Part shown: one piece after another, positions 16,716-25,075 of the stretch
How the letters are laid out: the number at the start of each line of letters is the position of its first letter
How positions within the stretch are numbered: position 1 is the first letter of the stretch
From: Bacillota bacterium
GTDB taxonomy: Bacteria; Bacillota; Clostridia; Peptostreptococcales; Acidaminobacteraceae
Assembly (NCBI GenBank): GCA_025210655.1
Contig: JAOARG010000069.1
Span: forward strand, 124,001 to 188,000
Reading direction: 5' to 3'
Length of the DNA stretch: 64,000 nt
The notes under the pieces: generated by a model
Seen by the model: the letters and a program-made list of their open reading frames with translations, nothing else
What the model was told of the DNA's origin: nothing
Database searches by the model: none
Program-made: the position numbers and the translations under genes

Positions 16716-17201
16716 ATGAATCAATATATGTTATCAATATATATAAGAGACAATCATTCTGTTCTTAATAAGATAACAGCAGTTTTTGGAAAAAGAAAAA
16801 TTAATATTGATACCTTTTCTGCAAGAAGAACTCAATATCCTCAGATAATTAGAGTTACAATCACATTCACTTGTCTAAATGGTGAAATCGAAAGTATAAA
16901 AGATGAACTGTCGGGATTACTTGATACGATTAGTGTAAATCTAAAGGATTTCGAAAACAAGACAGACTATGTGGAGGAGCTACTACTTGTAAATGTTAAA
17001 GTAGAAAGCTATAACAAAAATATACTGATGGATTATCTTTATAATAATAATGCTGATATAGTATTCAATGGATCTGAAAATATTATTTCAAGACTAATCT
17101 CTTCAACACCAGAAATTGACAGGTTTGTTGATGGACTATGCGAGTATGAAATAGTAGATATTAATAGAACAGGTCCCATTAATGTACAAATGGAACTATA
17201 A
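16716..17201 (+). CDS. Orphan acetolactate-synthase small-subunit-like (IlvN/IlvH) ACT protein
   Basis: 161 residues with the IlvN/IlvH layout: an N-terminal ACT domain (about 1-75, starting MLSIYIRDNHSVLNKIT) and a C-terminal half (about 80-160) like the second IlvN domain. In other bacteria this subunit gives valine feedback control to IlvB. No catalytic IlvB lies nearby, and the neighbours are amino-acid fermentation genes. It may be a stand-alone amino-acid sensor or an unlinked true IlvN. The ribosome binding site is weak. Confidence 0.75.
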   Translation: MNQYMLSIYIRDNHSVLNKITAVFGKRKINIDTFSARRTQYPQIIRVTITFTCLNGEIESIKDELSGLLDTISVNLKDFENKTDYVEELLLVNVKVESYNKNILMDYLYNNNADIVFNGSENIISRLISSTPEIDRFVDGLCEYEIVDINRTGPINVQMEL

Positions 17202-17273
17202 AACGGGCATGCAAAAAAGTAAGAGAGTTATTTTGCAAAATAAAAGTTAAAGGTATTAAACAAAAAAAGAAAA

Positions 17274-17322
17274 CACTGTATCAAATGGCTTTGGGTTTGC
17301 CGTTTGTACAGTGATTTTTTTT
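17274..17322 (+). terminator. Terminator between convergent genes
   Basis: CACTGTA/TACAGTG outer stem, CAAATGGC/GCCGTTTG inner stem, then eight T. It ends the IlvN-like gene just before the convergent activator gene. Confidence 0.8.
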
Positions 17323-17340
17323 GTGTTTACATGTAAACAC

Positions 17341-18744
17341 TTATTCATCATGTGTCTTAAAATAAGCTATCTTATAATACTTAATATCATATCCATGTTC
17401 AATCATTTTCTTTTCTATTTTTCTAGGACCAAGCCCTTCATTGAGATATTCCCTAATAAGTTTTTTTGCATTACTATCTATCTTACTTTTAAGTTGATCT
17501 GAAACCTTTGCTGGTTTTTGTTCATCAATCTGGAAAGGAAGATGATCAACATCTACTATTGTTGTAATGTCAGCCTGATCTTGTACATCGGTAATTAGTG
17601 GTGCGGCTGCATCAATAGAAAAATTGATAATATCTCTGAACTGTCTTATATTTCTAGGATATTCAGCACCTAGTATTAGCTTTCTTGCTTTATCAGTAAA
17701 TTGAACTTTGTAGTTTATCTTGTGAAGATCATTAACCGCTTGTTGATATTTATTTATAAAGTGATTAAATAATAACTCTTTCTCCTCACGGCTTCTTTCA
17801 TCTAAAGATGGAAGATAAATTTCATATTGTGCTAGACGTTGATAAAGTTCTGGCAGAAGTACATCACTTAGGTTTCTAGTAGAAGCTGCAATGATAATAA
17901 CGTCAACATCAAACTCTTTTGAGCCACCAATTCTACGAATACGACCTGATTCGATAGCTTTTAATAGAAGGTTTTGATATTGTTCCAGTGCATGGGCCTC
18001 ATCTAGAAAAAGAATACCACCGTTCGCCTGTTCGAAGAGACCTTTTTTCATAGTAGAACCTGTGAAGGCACCTTTTTCTGAACCGAATATTTCTATAGCA
18101 GCGATATCTGGATTGGTAAACTGAGCACAGTTTACTTCAATAAAAGGAGCATCATTGTTTAAAACAGAAACTTTTTTTGCATAGTTAAAGATTACATTTG
18201 CAAGCATGGTTTTACCAGTACCTGACTCCCCAGTGATAATAGAATGTCTCGGACCACCAATAGAACCAACCGTTCTTCTTGCACGAATCAGTGCTTCCTT
18301 TAAAGACTTTTCTGTTCCAATAATATTTGACTCTTCTTCAACAGCATTGGAAAGGCCAAGATGAAGTTCAAGGTATTTAACCTTTCGATTTAGTTCATCA
18401 ATAGCTCTTACATCTCTAAAGATAGAATATGCTCCAACAAATTCATCATCTATAAATATAGGATAAGAACTTACCACATACTTATTACCAGCTACAAAAT
18501 GTATTTTCTGATCTAAAACTGGCTTCTGAGTTTCAAGTACATTTAAAAGAACTGCTTTAGGATAAAAGAGGGATATGTGTTTTCCGATCATATAATCCTT
18601 AGTTGTATTAAGATATTCTGCTGAGTGACTATTACTGTAGATGATGTTTCCATCCAAATCTACAATGTTAATACCATCATGGGTATTATCCAGTATGGTT
18701 CTAAAAAAACCATTTTCAAATAATATTTTTTCTGTTAATTGCAA
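17341..18744 (-). CDS. PAS-domain sigma-54-dependent activator
   Basis: A 467-residue enhancer-binding protein. A PAS domain covers about 10-120. The AAA+ domain (about 140-370) has Walker A GESGTGKT, the sigma-54 contact motif GAFTGS and the Walker B-like GGILFLDEAH. The C-terminus has a short DNA-binding helix region (GLGPRKIEKKMIEHGYDI). It starts at TTG 18744 with AGAGGTG upstream. CTAACA repeats overlap this leader and recur before the sigma-54 promoter of NhaC-type copy 2. It is divergent from the sigma-54-driven oxidoreductase operon and is its likely activator. Confidence 0.88.
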   Translation of the reverse strand: MQLTEKILFENGFFRTILDNTHDGINIVDLDGNIIYSNSHSAEYLNTTKDYMIGKHISLFYPKAVLLNVLETQKPVLDQKIHFVAGNKYVVSSYPIFIDDEFVGAYSIFRDVRAIDELNRKVKYLELHLGLSNAVEEESNIIGTEKSLKEALIRARRTVGSIGGPRHSIITGESGTGKTMLANVIFNYAKKVSVLNNDAPFIEVNCAQFTNPDIAAIEIFGSEKGAFTGSTMKKGLFEQANGGILFLDEAHALEQYQNLLLKAIESGRIRRIGGSKEFDVDVIIIAASTRNLSDVLLPELYQRLAQYEIYLPSLDERSREEKELLFNHFINKYQQAVNDLHKINYKVQFTDKARKLILGAEYPRNIRQFRDIINFSIDAAAPLITDVQDQADITTIVDVDHLPFQIDEQKPAKVSDQLKSKIDSNAKKLIREYLNEGLGPRKIEKKMIEHGYDIKYYKIAYFKTHDE

Positions 18745-18747
18745 ATT

Positions 18748-18786
18748 CTAACACCTCTCTAACATATTTCTGTTGTTATTCTAACA
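18748..18786. promoter_or_regulatory. CTAACA activator boxes in the divergent region
   Basis: CTAACA words start at 18748, 18759 and 18781, followed by ATAACATTAG, an inverted relative. They lie 75-110 bp upstream of the sigma-54 promoter at 18859 and over the activator's own leader, which suggests activation of the operon and autoregulation. Confidence 0.6.
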
Positions 18787-18858
18787 TTATAACATTAGAC
18801 ATGAGAAAAGTCAGCTAAAATAATGTTGAAAAATAGGGATTCTAGGTTTTTTGAAAAG

Positions 18859-18875
18859 TTGGCACGCAACTTGCT
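18859..18875 (+). promoter_or_regulatory. Sigma-54 promoter of the 2-oxoacid oxidoreductase operon
   Basis: TTGGCACGCAACTTGCT fits TGGCAC-N5-TTGC with exact GG/GC spacing. The operon's first start codon is about 35 bp downstream. Confidence 0.92.
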
Positions 18876-18907
18876 ATATAATATAGTATCAAAAGTTAAG
18901 GAGGAGA

Positions 18908-19483
18908 ATGATGTCTAACATAACAGAAATTAGATGGCACGGTCGTGGAGGCCAAGGAGCAAAGACTGCTTCATTATTACTTGCAGATGTTGCTTTCAAT
19001 ACAGGAGCATTTGTACAGGGTTTCCCAGAGTACGGTCCAGAAAGAATGGGTGCACCAATTACAGCTTACAATAGAATTAGTAGTGAAAAAATTCGTGTTC
19101 ACTCAAACATATACGATCCAAATTTCGTAGTAGTTGTTGATGAAACATTATTAGAAGCAATCGACGTAACTAGTGGAGTTAAAGAAGGTGGAGCAGTAGT
19201 AATCAATACTGATAAGTCTGCTGATGAAATCAGACCACTATTAAGAGGTTACGAAGGTAGAGTATTTACAATAGATGCAAAGAAAGTATCTGAAGCTACT
19301 TTAGGAAGATATTTCCCTAATACACCAATGTTAGCAGCTGTTGTTAAGGTTAGTGGAATCATGCCAGAAGATAAATTCTTTAGCGAAATGCAACATTCAT
19401 TTGAGCACAAGTTTGCTTCAAAGCCTGAGGTTATTGAAGGAAACATGCAAGCATTAAAAATGGCTTTTGAGGAGGTTCGTTAA
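18908..19483 (+). CDS. 2-oxoacid:ferredoxin oxidoreductase, gamma subunit
   Basis: Gamma subunit of a four-subunit 2-oxoacid:ferredoxin oxidoreductase (Por/Vor type), 191 residues. The N-terminal RWHGRGGQGAKTA motif (about 10-22) is diagnostic of this subunit, followed by GFPEYGPERMGAP. The start is ATG 18908 or 18911; GGAGGAG fits both. First gene of a four-gene operon under a sigma-54 promoter. The delta-subunit ATG immediately follows its stop codon. Codon use suggests high expression. Confidence 0.92.
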   Translation: MMSNITEIRWHGRGGQGAKTASLLLADVAFNTGAFVQGFPEYGPERMGAPITAYNRISSEKIRVHSNIYDPNFVVVVDETLLEAIDVTSGVKEGGAVVINTDKSADEIRPLLRGYEGRVFTIDAKKVSEATLGRYFPNTPMLAAVVKVSGIMPEDKFFSEMQHSFEHKFASKPEVIEGNMQALKMAFEEVR

Positions 19484-19782
19484 TGTCTAATATTAAGATA
19501 GATGAGACTATATCATGGAGAGATATTACTCCAGGTGGAGATATCGTAGCAAAAGGTAACTCTGTAGAATTCAAAACAGGTGACTGGAGAACTATGAGAC
19601 CAGTATTCAAGGAAGACAAATGTAAGCAGTGTATGCTTTGCTGTCCAACTTGTCCTGACATGTCAATCCCAGTAAAAGATGGAAAGAGATTAGATTTCAA
19701 CTTCGATCATTGTAAGGGATGTGGAATCTGCGCGGCAGTCTGTCCGTTTGACGCAATTGAAATGGTAAAAGAAGAAAAATAA
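19483..19782 (+). CDS. 2-oxoacid:ferredoxin oxidoreductase, delta subunit (2x[4Fe-4S])
   Basis: A 99-residue ferredoxin-like subunit with two 4Fe-4S sets: C47, C50, C53, C57 and C77, C80, C83, C87. It carries electrons from the thiamine diphosphate centre towards soluble ferredoxin. It begins where the gamma gene ends, so the two are translationally coupled. An extra Cys (C54) lies in the first set. Confidence 0.93.
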   Translation: MSNIKIDETISWRDITPGGDIVAKGNSVEFKTGDWRTMRPVFKEDKCKQCMLCCPTCPDMSIPVKDGKRLDFNFDHCKGCGICAAVCPFDAIEMVKEEK

Positions 19783-19800
19783 TCGAAGGAGGATTAATCA

Positions 19801-20982
19801 ATGACAATTAGAGAAAGATTATCGGGTAACGAAGCCGTTGCTACTGCAATGAGACAAATTAACCCTGATGTAATGGCAGCTTTCCCAATTACGCCTTCTA
19901 CTGAAATACCTCAGTATTTCTCAAGTTACGTAGCTAATGGGCAAGTAGATACAGAATTCGTACCAGTTGAGAGTGAGCATAGTGCTATGTCTGCTTGTAT
20001 CGGATCAGAATCAGCTGGAGCTAGAACAACTACTGCAACATCATCATGTGGTCTTGCACTTATGGTTGAGGAGTTATACGTAGCAGCGTCTAATAGATTA
20101 CCTATTACATTAGCTGTTGTAAATAGAGCATTATCAGGTCCAATCAATATCAATGCTGATCATTCAGACAGTATGGGTGCTAGAGATACTGGATGGATCC
20201 AGTTATACTCTGAGAACAACCAGGAAGCATATGACAACTACATCCAGTCTATCAGAATTTCTGAGCACAAAGATGTAAAATTACCAGTTATGGTCTGTCA
20301 AGATGGTTTCATCACTTCTCACGCAGTTGAGAACATTGAGCTTATCGCAGATGAAAAAGTAAAGGCATTTGTTGGAGATTATCATCCAGAGCATTACTTA
20401 TTACATGAAGAAGAGTCTTTATCAATAGGACCTTACGATACAGCTAAGTACTACATTGAGCACAAGAGACACCAAGCTGAAGGTATGATCCAAGCTAAGC
20501 GTGTTATCATGGAAATCGCTGAAGAATTTGAAAAGATTTCTGGAAGAAAGTACGGATTCTTTGAAGAATATCAATTAGAAGATGCAGAAGTAGCTGTAGT
20601 TATTATTAACTCATCTGCTGGAACTGCAAAAGATGCTATAGATAGATTAAGAGCTAAAGGTGTTAAAGCTGGTCTTCTTAAGGTTAGAGTATTCAGACCT
20701 TTCCCACAAGAAGAGATTGCTAAAGCATTAGCTCACGTTCCTGCAATTGCAGTAATGGATAAATCAGAAGGATTTAGTGCTTGCGGTGGACCTTTATTCG
20801 CTGAAGTTAGAAGTGCATTATATGATTCTGAAGTTAAGCCTAAGATCGTTAACTACATCTACGGACTAGGTGGAAGAGATGTTAGAGTTGAGAACATCGA
20901 AGAAGTATACGAAGCACTTATAGACATTAAAGAGACAGGTAATCTTGGAGACACTTACAGATACCTATCGGTAAGAGAATAA
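19801..20982 (+). CDS. 2-oxoacid:ferredoxin oxidoreductase, alpha subunit
   Basis: A 393-residue alpha subunit with the pyrimidine-binding N-terminal half (SGNEAVATAMRQ, FPITPSTEIPQ) and the domain II EYQLEDAEVAVVIINS region from about residue 255. It is colinear with pyruvate and 2-ketoisovalerate ferredoxin oxidoreductase alpha chains. Substrate choice (pyruvate, 2-oxobutyrate or branched chain) cannot be read from sequence. The nearby Cys/Met-type lyase favours 2-oxobutyrate or pyruvate as inference. AAGGAGGA precedes the start. Confidence 0.92.
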   Translation: MTIRERLSGNEAVATAMRQINPDVMAAFPITPSTEIPQYFSSYVANGQVDTEFVPVESEHSAMSACIGSESAGARTTTATSSCGLALMVEELYVAASNRLPITLAVVNRALSGPININADHSDSMGARDTGWIQLYSENNQEAYDNYIQSIRISEHKDVKLPVMVCQDGFITSHAVENIELIADEKVKAFVGDYHPEHYLLHEEESLSIGPYDTAKYYIEHKRHQAEGMIQAKRVIMEIAEEFEKISGRKYGFFEEYQLEDAEVAVVIINSSAGTAKDAIDRLRAKGVKAGLLKVRVFRPFPQEEIAKALAHVPAIAVMDKSEGFSACGGPLFAEVRSALYDSEVKPKIVNYIYGLGGRDVRVENIEEVYEALIDIKETGNLGDTYRYLSVRE

Positions 20983-20995
20983 GGAGGAAGCAAAA

Positions 20996-21931
20996 ATGGC
21001 GTATAGTTTAAAGAACGAATTAAATAAACCTGAAAGACTTGCCTGCGGACACAGAATGTGTGCTGGTTGTGGAGCTCCACTTGCTGTTAGAGGTGTATTA
21101 AGAGCAATGGACGAAGATCAGAAAGCAGTTATCGGTTGTGCAACTAGTTGTCTAGAAGTATCAACTTTCATGTACCCATATACATCGTGGAAAGATTCAT
21201 TTATCCACAACGCTTTTGAGAACTCAGCTGCTACAGTAAGTGGTGTTGAGGCTGCTCACAAGGCAATGTTAAGAAAAGGTAAATTAAATAAAGATTTCAA
21301 ATTCATCGCATTCGGTGGAGACGGTGGAACTTACGATATCGGTTTCCAATCACTTTCTGGAGCTATGGAGAGAGGTCATGACATGGTTTACGTATGTTAC
21401 GATAACGGTGCATACATGAACACTGGTACTCAAAGATCATCAGCTACTCCTCAGTTTGCTGATACTACAACTACTCCACAAGGATCTCACTCAAACGGTA
21501 AGATTCAAATTAGAAAAGACTTAGCTTCTGTAATGGCAGCGCATGATATTCCATACATCGCTCAAACTACATTTGTTAAGAACTTCAAAGACTTACATGA
21601 GAAGTCTAAAAAAGCTCTAGACAAGAAAGGTGCTGCATACTTAAGTATCATGTCACCATGTCCAAGAGGATGGAGATACCCATCAGAAATGCTTATGGAG
21701 ATCTGTCAGTTAGCTATCGATACTTGCTACTGGCCAATGTTCGAAGTTGAAGATGGAAAATGGACTCTTTCTTACAAGCCTAAGAACAAGAGACCAATCG
21801 AAGATTTCTTAAGACCACAAGGTAGATTCAAGCACTTATTCAAGCCTGGAAACGAGCACTTAATTGCTGAAATGCAAGCTGAAGTAGATCGTAAGTGGGA
21901 TGAGCTTCTAGTTAGATGTGGCGAGAAGTAA
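20996..21931 (+). CDS. 2-oxoacid:ferredoxin oxidoreductase, beta subunit (ThDP-binding)
   Basis: A 311-residue beta subunit binding thiamine diphosphate and a 4Fe-4S cluster. Cluster cysteines are in CGHRMCAGCGAP near residues 18-29 and one further Cys at about 53. The ThDP-Mg motif is GGDGGTYDIGFQ near residue 107, followed by YDNGAYMNTG. Last gene of the operon, followed by an AT-rich stretch and a terminator at 22109-22145. Confidence 0.93.
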   Translation: MAYSLKNELNKPERLACGHRMCAGCGAPLAVRGVLRAMDEDQKAVIGCATSCLEVSTFMYPYTSWKDSFIHNAFENSAATVSGVEAAHKAMLRKGKLNKDFKFIAFGGDGGTYDIGFQSLSGAMERGHDMVYVCYDNGAYMNTGTQRSSATPQFADTTTTPQGSHSNGKIQIRKDLASVMAAHDIPYIAQTTFVKNFKDLHEKSKKALDKKGAAYLSIMSPCPRGWRYPSEMLMEICQLAIDTCYWPMFEVEDGKWTLSYKPKNKRPIEDFLRPQGRFKHLFKPGNEHLIAEMQAEVDRKWDELLVRCGEK

Positions 21932-22108
21932 GAAATAATAAAAAAAAATAGTAATACTTTAAAATAAAAATATAAAAATATAAGCCTAAAAATGATATAA
22001 AAACAAGTAAAAATATTATTAATTATAAAGCAATAAAAGTTAACATAAATAACAATTATAACTTTTGAACTAAGCCTCAAAAATTATATAAATAAAAATA
22101 TTCTGCAG

Positions 22109-22145
22109 TAAAAATGACTCGTGAGGGTCATTTTTACTTTTTTGT
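22109..22145 (+). terminator. Terminator of the oxidoreductase operon
   Basis: TAAAAATGAC/GTCATTTTTA stem, then CTTTTTTG. About 170 bp of very A-rich DNA without a gene separates it from the last stop codon. Confidence 0.85.
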
Positions 22146-22167
22146 TCAAATTACATGGTAATTTGAA

Positions 22168-22458
22168 GTCTAGGGGCTTCCTTTGGTCGCATCTAGGATC
22201 TCGCGGAGCTCGTATCTAGGTGAAATACATTTTGTGTATCTAGTCTAAGGAGAGTTCTTCCAACTCCATCCAATGATATTTTCCCTTCGGAAAGATACTT
22301 TAAATAAGGTCTTAGAACTTGTTGTATTGTTGTTTTACGATTGTAAAACATATCCTTGGTTGTTGATAGAATATCAACCCTAGATGATGAACAAAATGTG
22401 TTCATTCCCTAGATTTGAGCCTAGTGAATACCTAGATGAGCCGAAGGTGACCCTAGAC
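22168..22458. repeat. CTAG-punctuated inverted element with internal hairpins
   Basis: Nine CTAG words occur in 291 bp. The left arm reads GTCTAGGG, then CATCTAGG, ATCTAGG and ACATTTTGT. The reverse complement of the right arm shows the same order: GTCTAGGG, CATCTAGG, ATCTAGGG and ACATTTTGT, so the ends are imperfect inverted repeats. Hairpins between the words include ATACA/TGTAT, TGAACA/TGTTCA, GTTTTAC/GTAAAAC and GTTGATA/TATCAAC. A 70-codon minus-strand ORF crosses it but resembles nothing I know. It may be a MITE-like element or a structured RNA. Confidence 0.6.
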
Positions 22459-22465
22459 AAAAAAA

Positions 22466-22494
22466 TAAAAAAAAGTCCCGTCAAAGACAGGACT
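22466..22494 (-). terminator. Terminator of the IscU-like gene
   Basis: Read on the minus strand, GTCC-GTC pairs with GAC-GGAC (one mismatch) and a T run follows. Confidence 0.75.
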
Positions 22495-22500
22495 TAAAAA

Positions 22501-22872
22501 TTATTTTTTTCTATTCTGAGCATAATCAACGATAGCTTTTTTAAGTGCCATCGCACCTAGAAGAGAACAGTGAATCTTTTCTTCTGGTAGACCACCAAGT
22601 TTGTTAACAATATCGTGTTCAGTAATAGCGAAAGCTGCCATGATTGGAAGTCCTTTTGCCATTTCTGTTGTCATAGAGCTACTTGATATTGCTCCTGCAC
22701 AACCGTGAACTTGAAATTTTATATCTGTAATAAAGTCATCTTCGACTTTCAGAAAAATTTTAAGGTAGTCACCACACTCTGGGTCTCCAGCCATTCCGAT
22801 GCCGTCAGCGTCCTCTAAAACCCCTACATTTCTTGGGTTTGTAAAATGGTCAATTGCAATATCTGTATACAT
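22501..22872 (-). CDS. IscU/NifU N-terminal-type Fe-S cluster scaffold
   Basis: A 123-residue iron-sulfur scaffold. The three cluster cysteines are C33 (PECGDY, with the conserved Asp D35), C58 (HGCAG) and C102 (KIHCSL). It assembles Fe-S clusters for transfer to apoproteins. No cysteine desulfurase lies beside it in the window. The next-door oxidoreductase operon is a heavy consumer of 4Fe-4S clusters. The gene is monocistronic on the minus strand with its own terminator. Confidence 0.92.
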   Translation of the reverse strand: MYTDIAIDHFTNPRNVGVLEDADGIGMAGDPECGDYLKIFLKVEDDFITDIKFQVHGCAGAISSSSMTTEMAKGLPIMAAFAITEHDIVNKLGGLPEEKIHCSLLGAMALKKAIVDYAQNRKK

Positions 22873-23131
22873 TGATAATCACTCCTAACTATAGTGTCAA
22901 GTAAATTATACCCCTCTTATGGGAAGAATACAATAAATATTGATAACAAAAAACATACATTATAATGGACAAAAATTGTGGTCATTTCTTGCATGGTTTT
23001 GCTCATACAAAGAATATATATTTTATGTTGATAAAAATCAATATTTTGTCTTAATGTAAGCAATTAATTTTATAAGTTACAAAAAAAGAAGTTATAATAG
23101 ATAATGTATATTATTAGTATAGGAGGGTATA

Positions 23132-23821
23132 ATGAAGTTTGATTATATATATGTAAATGCTAGATTTATTGAAAGACCAAATAGATTTATTGCTATGGTT
23201 GAAATAGATGGAGAAATTCATAAGGCCCATGTTCCTAATACTGGAAGGCTTAAGGAATTACTAATTGAAGGCAGAAAAGTTCTTCTGTCTTTTCATGATG
23301 ATCAAAAAAGAAAAACTAAGTATGAACTTAGGTTTGTAGAGAAGGATCAGATATGGATTTCAGTAGATTCTCAGTTACCTAATAAGATTGTAAAAGAGGC
23401 TCTTGAAAACAGAGAACTTGAGGTTTTTTCTGATTATGATAAGGTTAATACAGAAGTAGGATTTGGAAAGAGTAGAATTGATATTTTCCTTGATTCTGAT
23501 AAGGGGAAGTTTATAGAAATAAAGGGAGTAAATTTAGAATTAAATAGTTGGGGATATTTCCCTGATGCTCCTACTTCTAGAGGAAGTAAACATCTAGAGG
23601 AGTTAATTGTTGCAAAAGAAAATGGTTTTGATGCTGCAGTAGTTTTTCTAATTCAAAACCCGCTTATTCAGGGTTTTAGCCCGAATAAAATTACAGATCC
23701 TAAGTTTTCTAAGATACTAATTGAGGCATATTATAAAGGTGTGGAGATATATGCTTATAGGGCTGATATAAGTCCCATAGGAGCTGTTGTAAAAGATAGA
23801 TTGCCATTAATATTAAGTTAA
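23132..23821 (+). CDS. sfsA: SfsA-family protein (DNA/RNA nuclease-like)
   Basis: A 229-residue SfsA (sugar fermentation stimulation) protein. Family hallmarks are FIERPNRFIAMVEIDGE near 12, HVPNTGRLKEL near 33, SRIDIFL near 115, the catalytic-type FIEIKGVNLE near 130 and PDAPTSRGSKHLEEL near 150. The fold is nuclease-like, and the physiological role is uncertain in most bacteria. AGGAGGG precedes ATG 23132. It is followed after 30 bp by a gerW-type gene. Confidence 0.93.
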   Translation: MKFDYIYVNARFIERPNRFIAMVEIDGEIHKAHVPNTGRLKELLIEGRKVLLSFHDDQKRKTKYELRFVEKDQIWISVDSQLPNKIVKEALENRELEVFSDYDKVNTEVGFGKSRIDIFLDSDKGKFIEIKGVNLELNSWGYFPDAPTSRGSKHLEELIVAKENGFDAAVVFLIQNPLIQGFSPNKITDPKFSKILIEAYYKGVEIYAYRADISPIGAVVKDRLPLILS

Positions 23822-23851
23822 CTGAAAAGAAGAATATTAAGGAGGATTGTC

Positions 23852-24232
23852 ATGGATCTTTTTTCTAATGTAATTAAAGAAGTTGGTAAGGATACGGGTT
23901 TTGGTGAAGTTGTGGATCATGGGTATAAAAAAGTAATACCTGTTTATAGAACTAGTTTTGGATTTGGATTCGGATTTGGAGAAAAAAATAGAATTAGAAA
24001 TGGTGGAGGTATGGGAGGTCATAGATACGGGGAGCCCCTTGGTGTTTATGAAGTATCAAAAAACTCAACTAAGTTTCTTCCTGTAATAGATATTAAGGGC
24101 ATAATTAAGTATCTTTTTTTAGGGATGGCTATAATTGGAATGTTAATTAATAAAGAAAAGAAGAGCTATTATAAAAACATGTATAAGGGAAAATATAAGT
24201 ATATGAAAATTAAGGAGAGTAAGAAGAAATGA
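23852..24232 (+). CDS. gerW: GerW/YtfJ-family sporulation protein (short form)
   Basis: A 126-residue member of the GerW (YtfJ) spore family, recognised by the Gly/Phe-rich FGFGFGFGEKN centre and the MGGHRYGEP stretch. The usual protein is somewhat longer. This one ends with a hydrophobic segment (about 86-103) and a Lys-rich tail. GerW is needed for SleB function in Bacillus spores. It overlaps the next gene by 4 bp (ATGA). It implies that the organism descends from spore formers. Confidence 0.75.
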   Translation: MDLFSNVIKEVGKDTGFGEVVDHGYKKVIPVYRTSFGFGFGFGEKNRIRNGGGMGGHRYGEPLGVYEVSKNSTKFLPVIDIKGIIKYLFLGMAIIGMLINKEKKSYYKNMYKGKYKYMKIKESKKK

Positions 24233-25044
24233 AATACGCAGTTGTGGGAAAACCTAGGATAGACTATTTAGTTTCACCTAGTGAAGAAAGTGGATTAGCT
24301 GATGAGGGTTTATATGGAATGCCCCTTGAGATATTAGGTGAAGAGAATGGATTTTACAAAGTAAAAACCCATTACGGATATACGGGATATGCCAAAGGTA
24401 AAGATATGGTAATGATTGATGAAAATCAGCTTAATATATGGATTTTAGATAGTAAATTTACTATAATTAAGGATATCGCAGACCTTTTGTCAGGTCCAAA
24501 CTGTAAGCACAGAAGTATGATTACTCTATATAGGGGGAGTAAGATTATTTCACTTGGTCAAGAGGAAGGTAATTTCACAAAAGTACAACTCCTTGATGGT
24601 TCTACTGGATACATAAGAAGTGAATTCATTAAAAAGGATGAGTTCATAGATCCCTTTGCTAATGAAGAGGAATTTAGAGAAAGATTGATTAAGACAGCAT
24701 TAATGTATATGGAAACACAGTACAAGTGGGGAGGAAAAACTCCTATGGGTATTGATTGTTCAGGTCTTACTTCCATGTCATATATGCTAAATGGTGTTCT
24801 AATTTATAGGGATGCCAAACTTGAGGGAGACAATCTATTCGAGATTTCTAGGGATCAACTTAAAAAAGGGGATCTTATATATTTTCCAGGACATATTGCT
24901 ATGTATATTGAAGATGGATTATTTATACACTCTGTAGATAGATACAATGGGGTGACTTTAAATAGTTTAAATGAAGATGATCCATTGTATAGCAAATATC
25001 ATTCAGAAAATATTACAATGTGTGGGTCCATATTTAGACCATAA
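24229..25044 (+). CDS. SH3-type NlpC/P60 cell-wall peptidase
   Basis: A 271-residue peptidoglycan hydrolase of the gamma-D-glutamyl-L-diamino acid endopeptidase type. Two SH3-like domains (about 1-65 and 70-135) precede an NlpC/P60 domain (about 150-271) with catalytic C177 in GIDCSG, H222 in GHIAMYI and polar H234. No signal peptide is present, so it probably acts in the cytoplasm, in spore formation or on recycled peptides. It is coupled to gerW by an ATGA overlap, in line with a sporulation role. Confidence 0.87.
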   Translation: MKYAVVGKPRIDYLVSPSEESGLADEGLYGMPLEILGEENGFYKVKTHYGYTGYAKGKDMVMIDENQLNIWILDSKFTIIKDIADLLSGPNCKHRSMITLYRGSKIISLGQEEGNFTKVQLLDGSTGYIRSEFIKKDEFIDPFANEEEFRERLIKTALMYMETQYKWGGKTPMGIDCSGLTSMSYMLNGVLIYRDAKLEGDNLFEISRDQLKKGDLIYFPGHIAMYIEDGLFIHSVDRYNGVTLNSLNEDDPLYSKYHSENITMCGSIFRP

Positions 25045-25075
25045 TTATTATAACTGTCAGCTTGGAGGAAGTAAG

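Noticed and set aside
22193..22405. 70-codon minus-strand gene
   Set aside because: It runs through the CTAG hairpin element, has no ribosome binding site and resembles no family.
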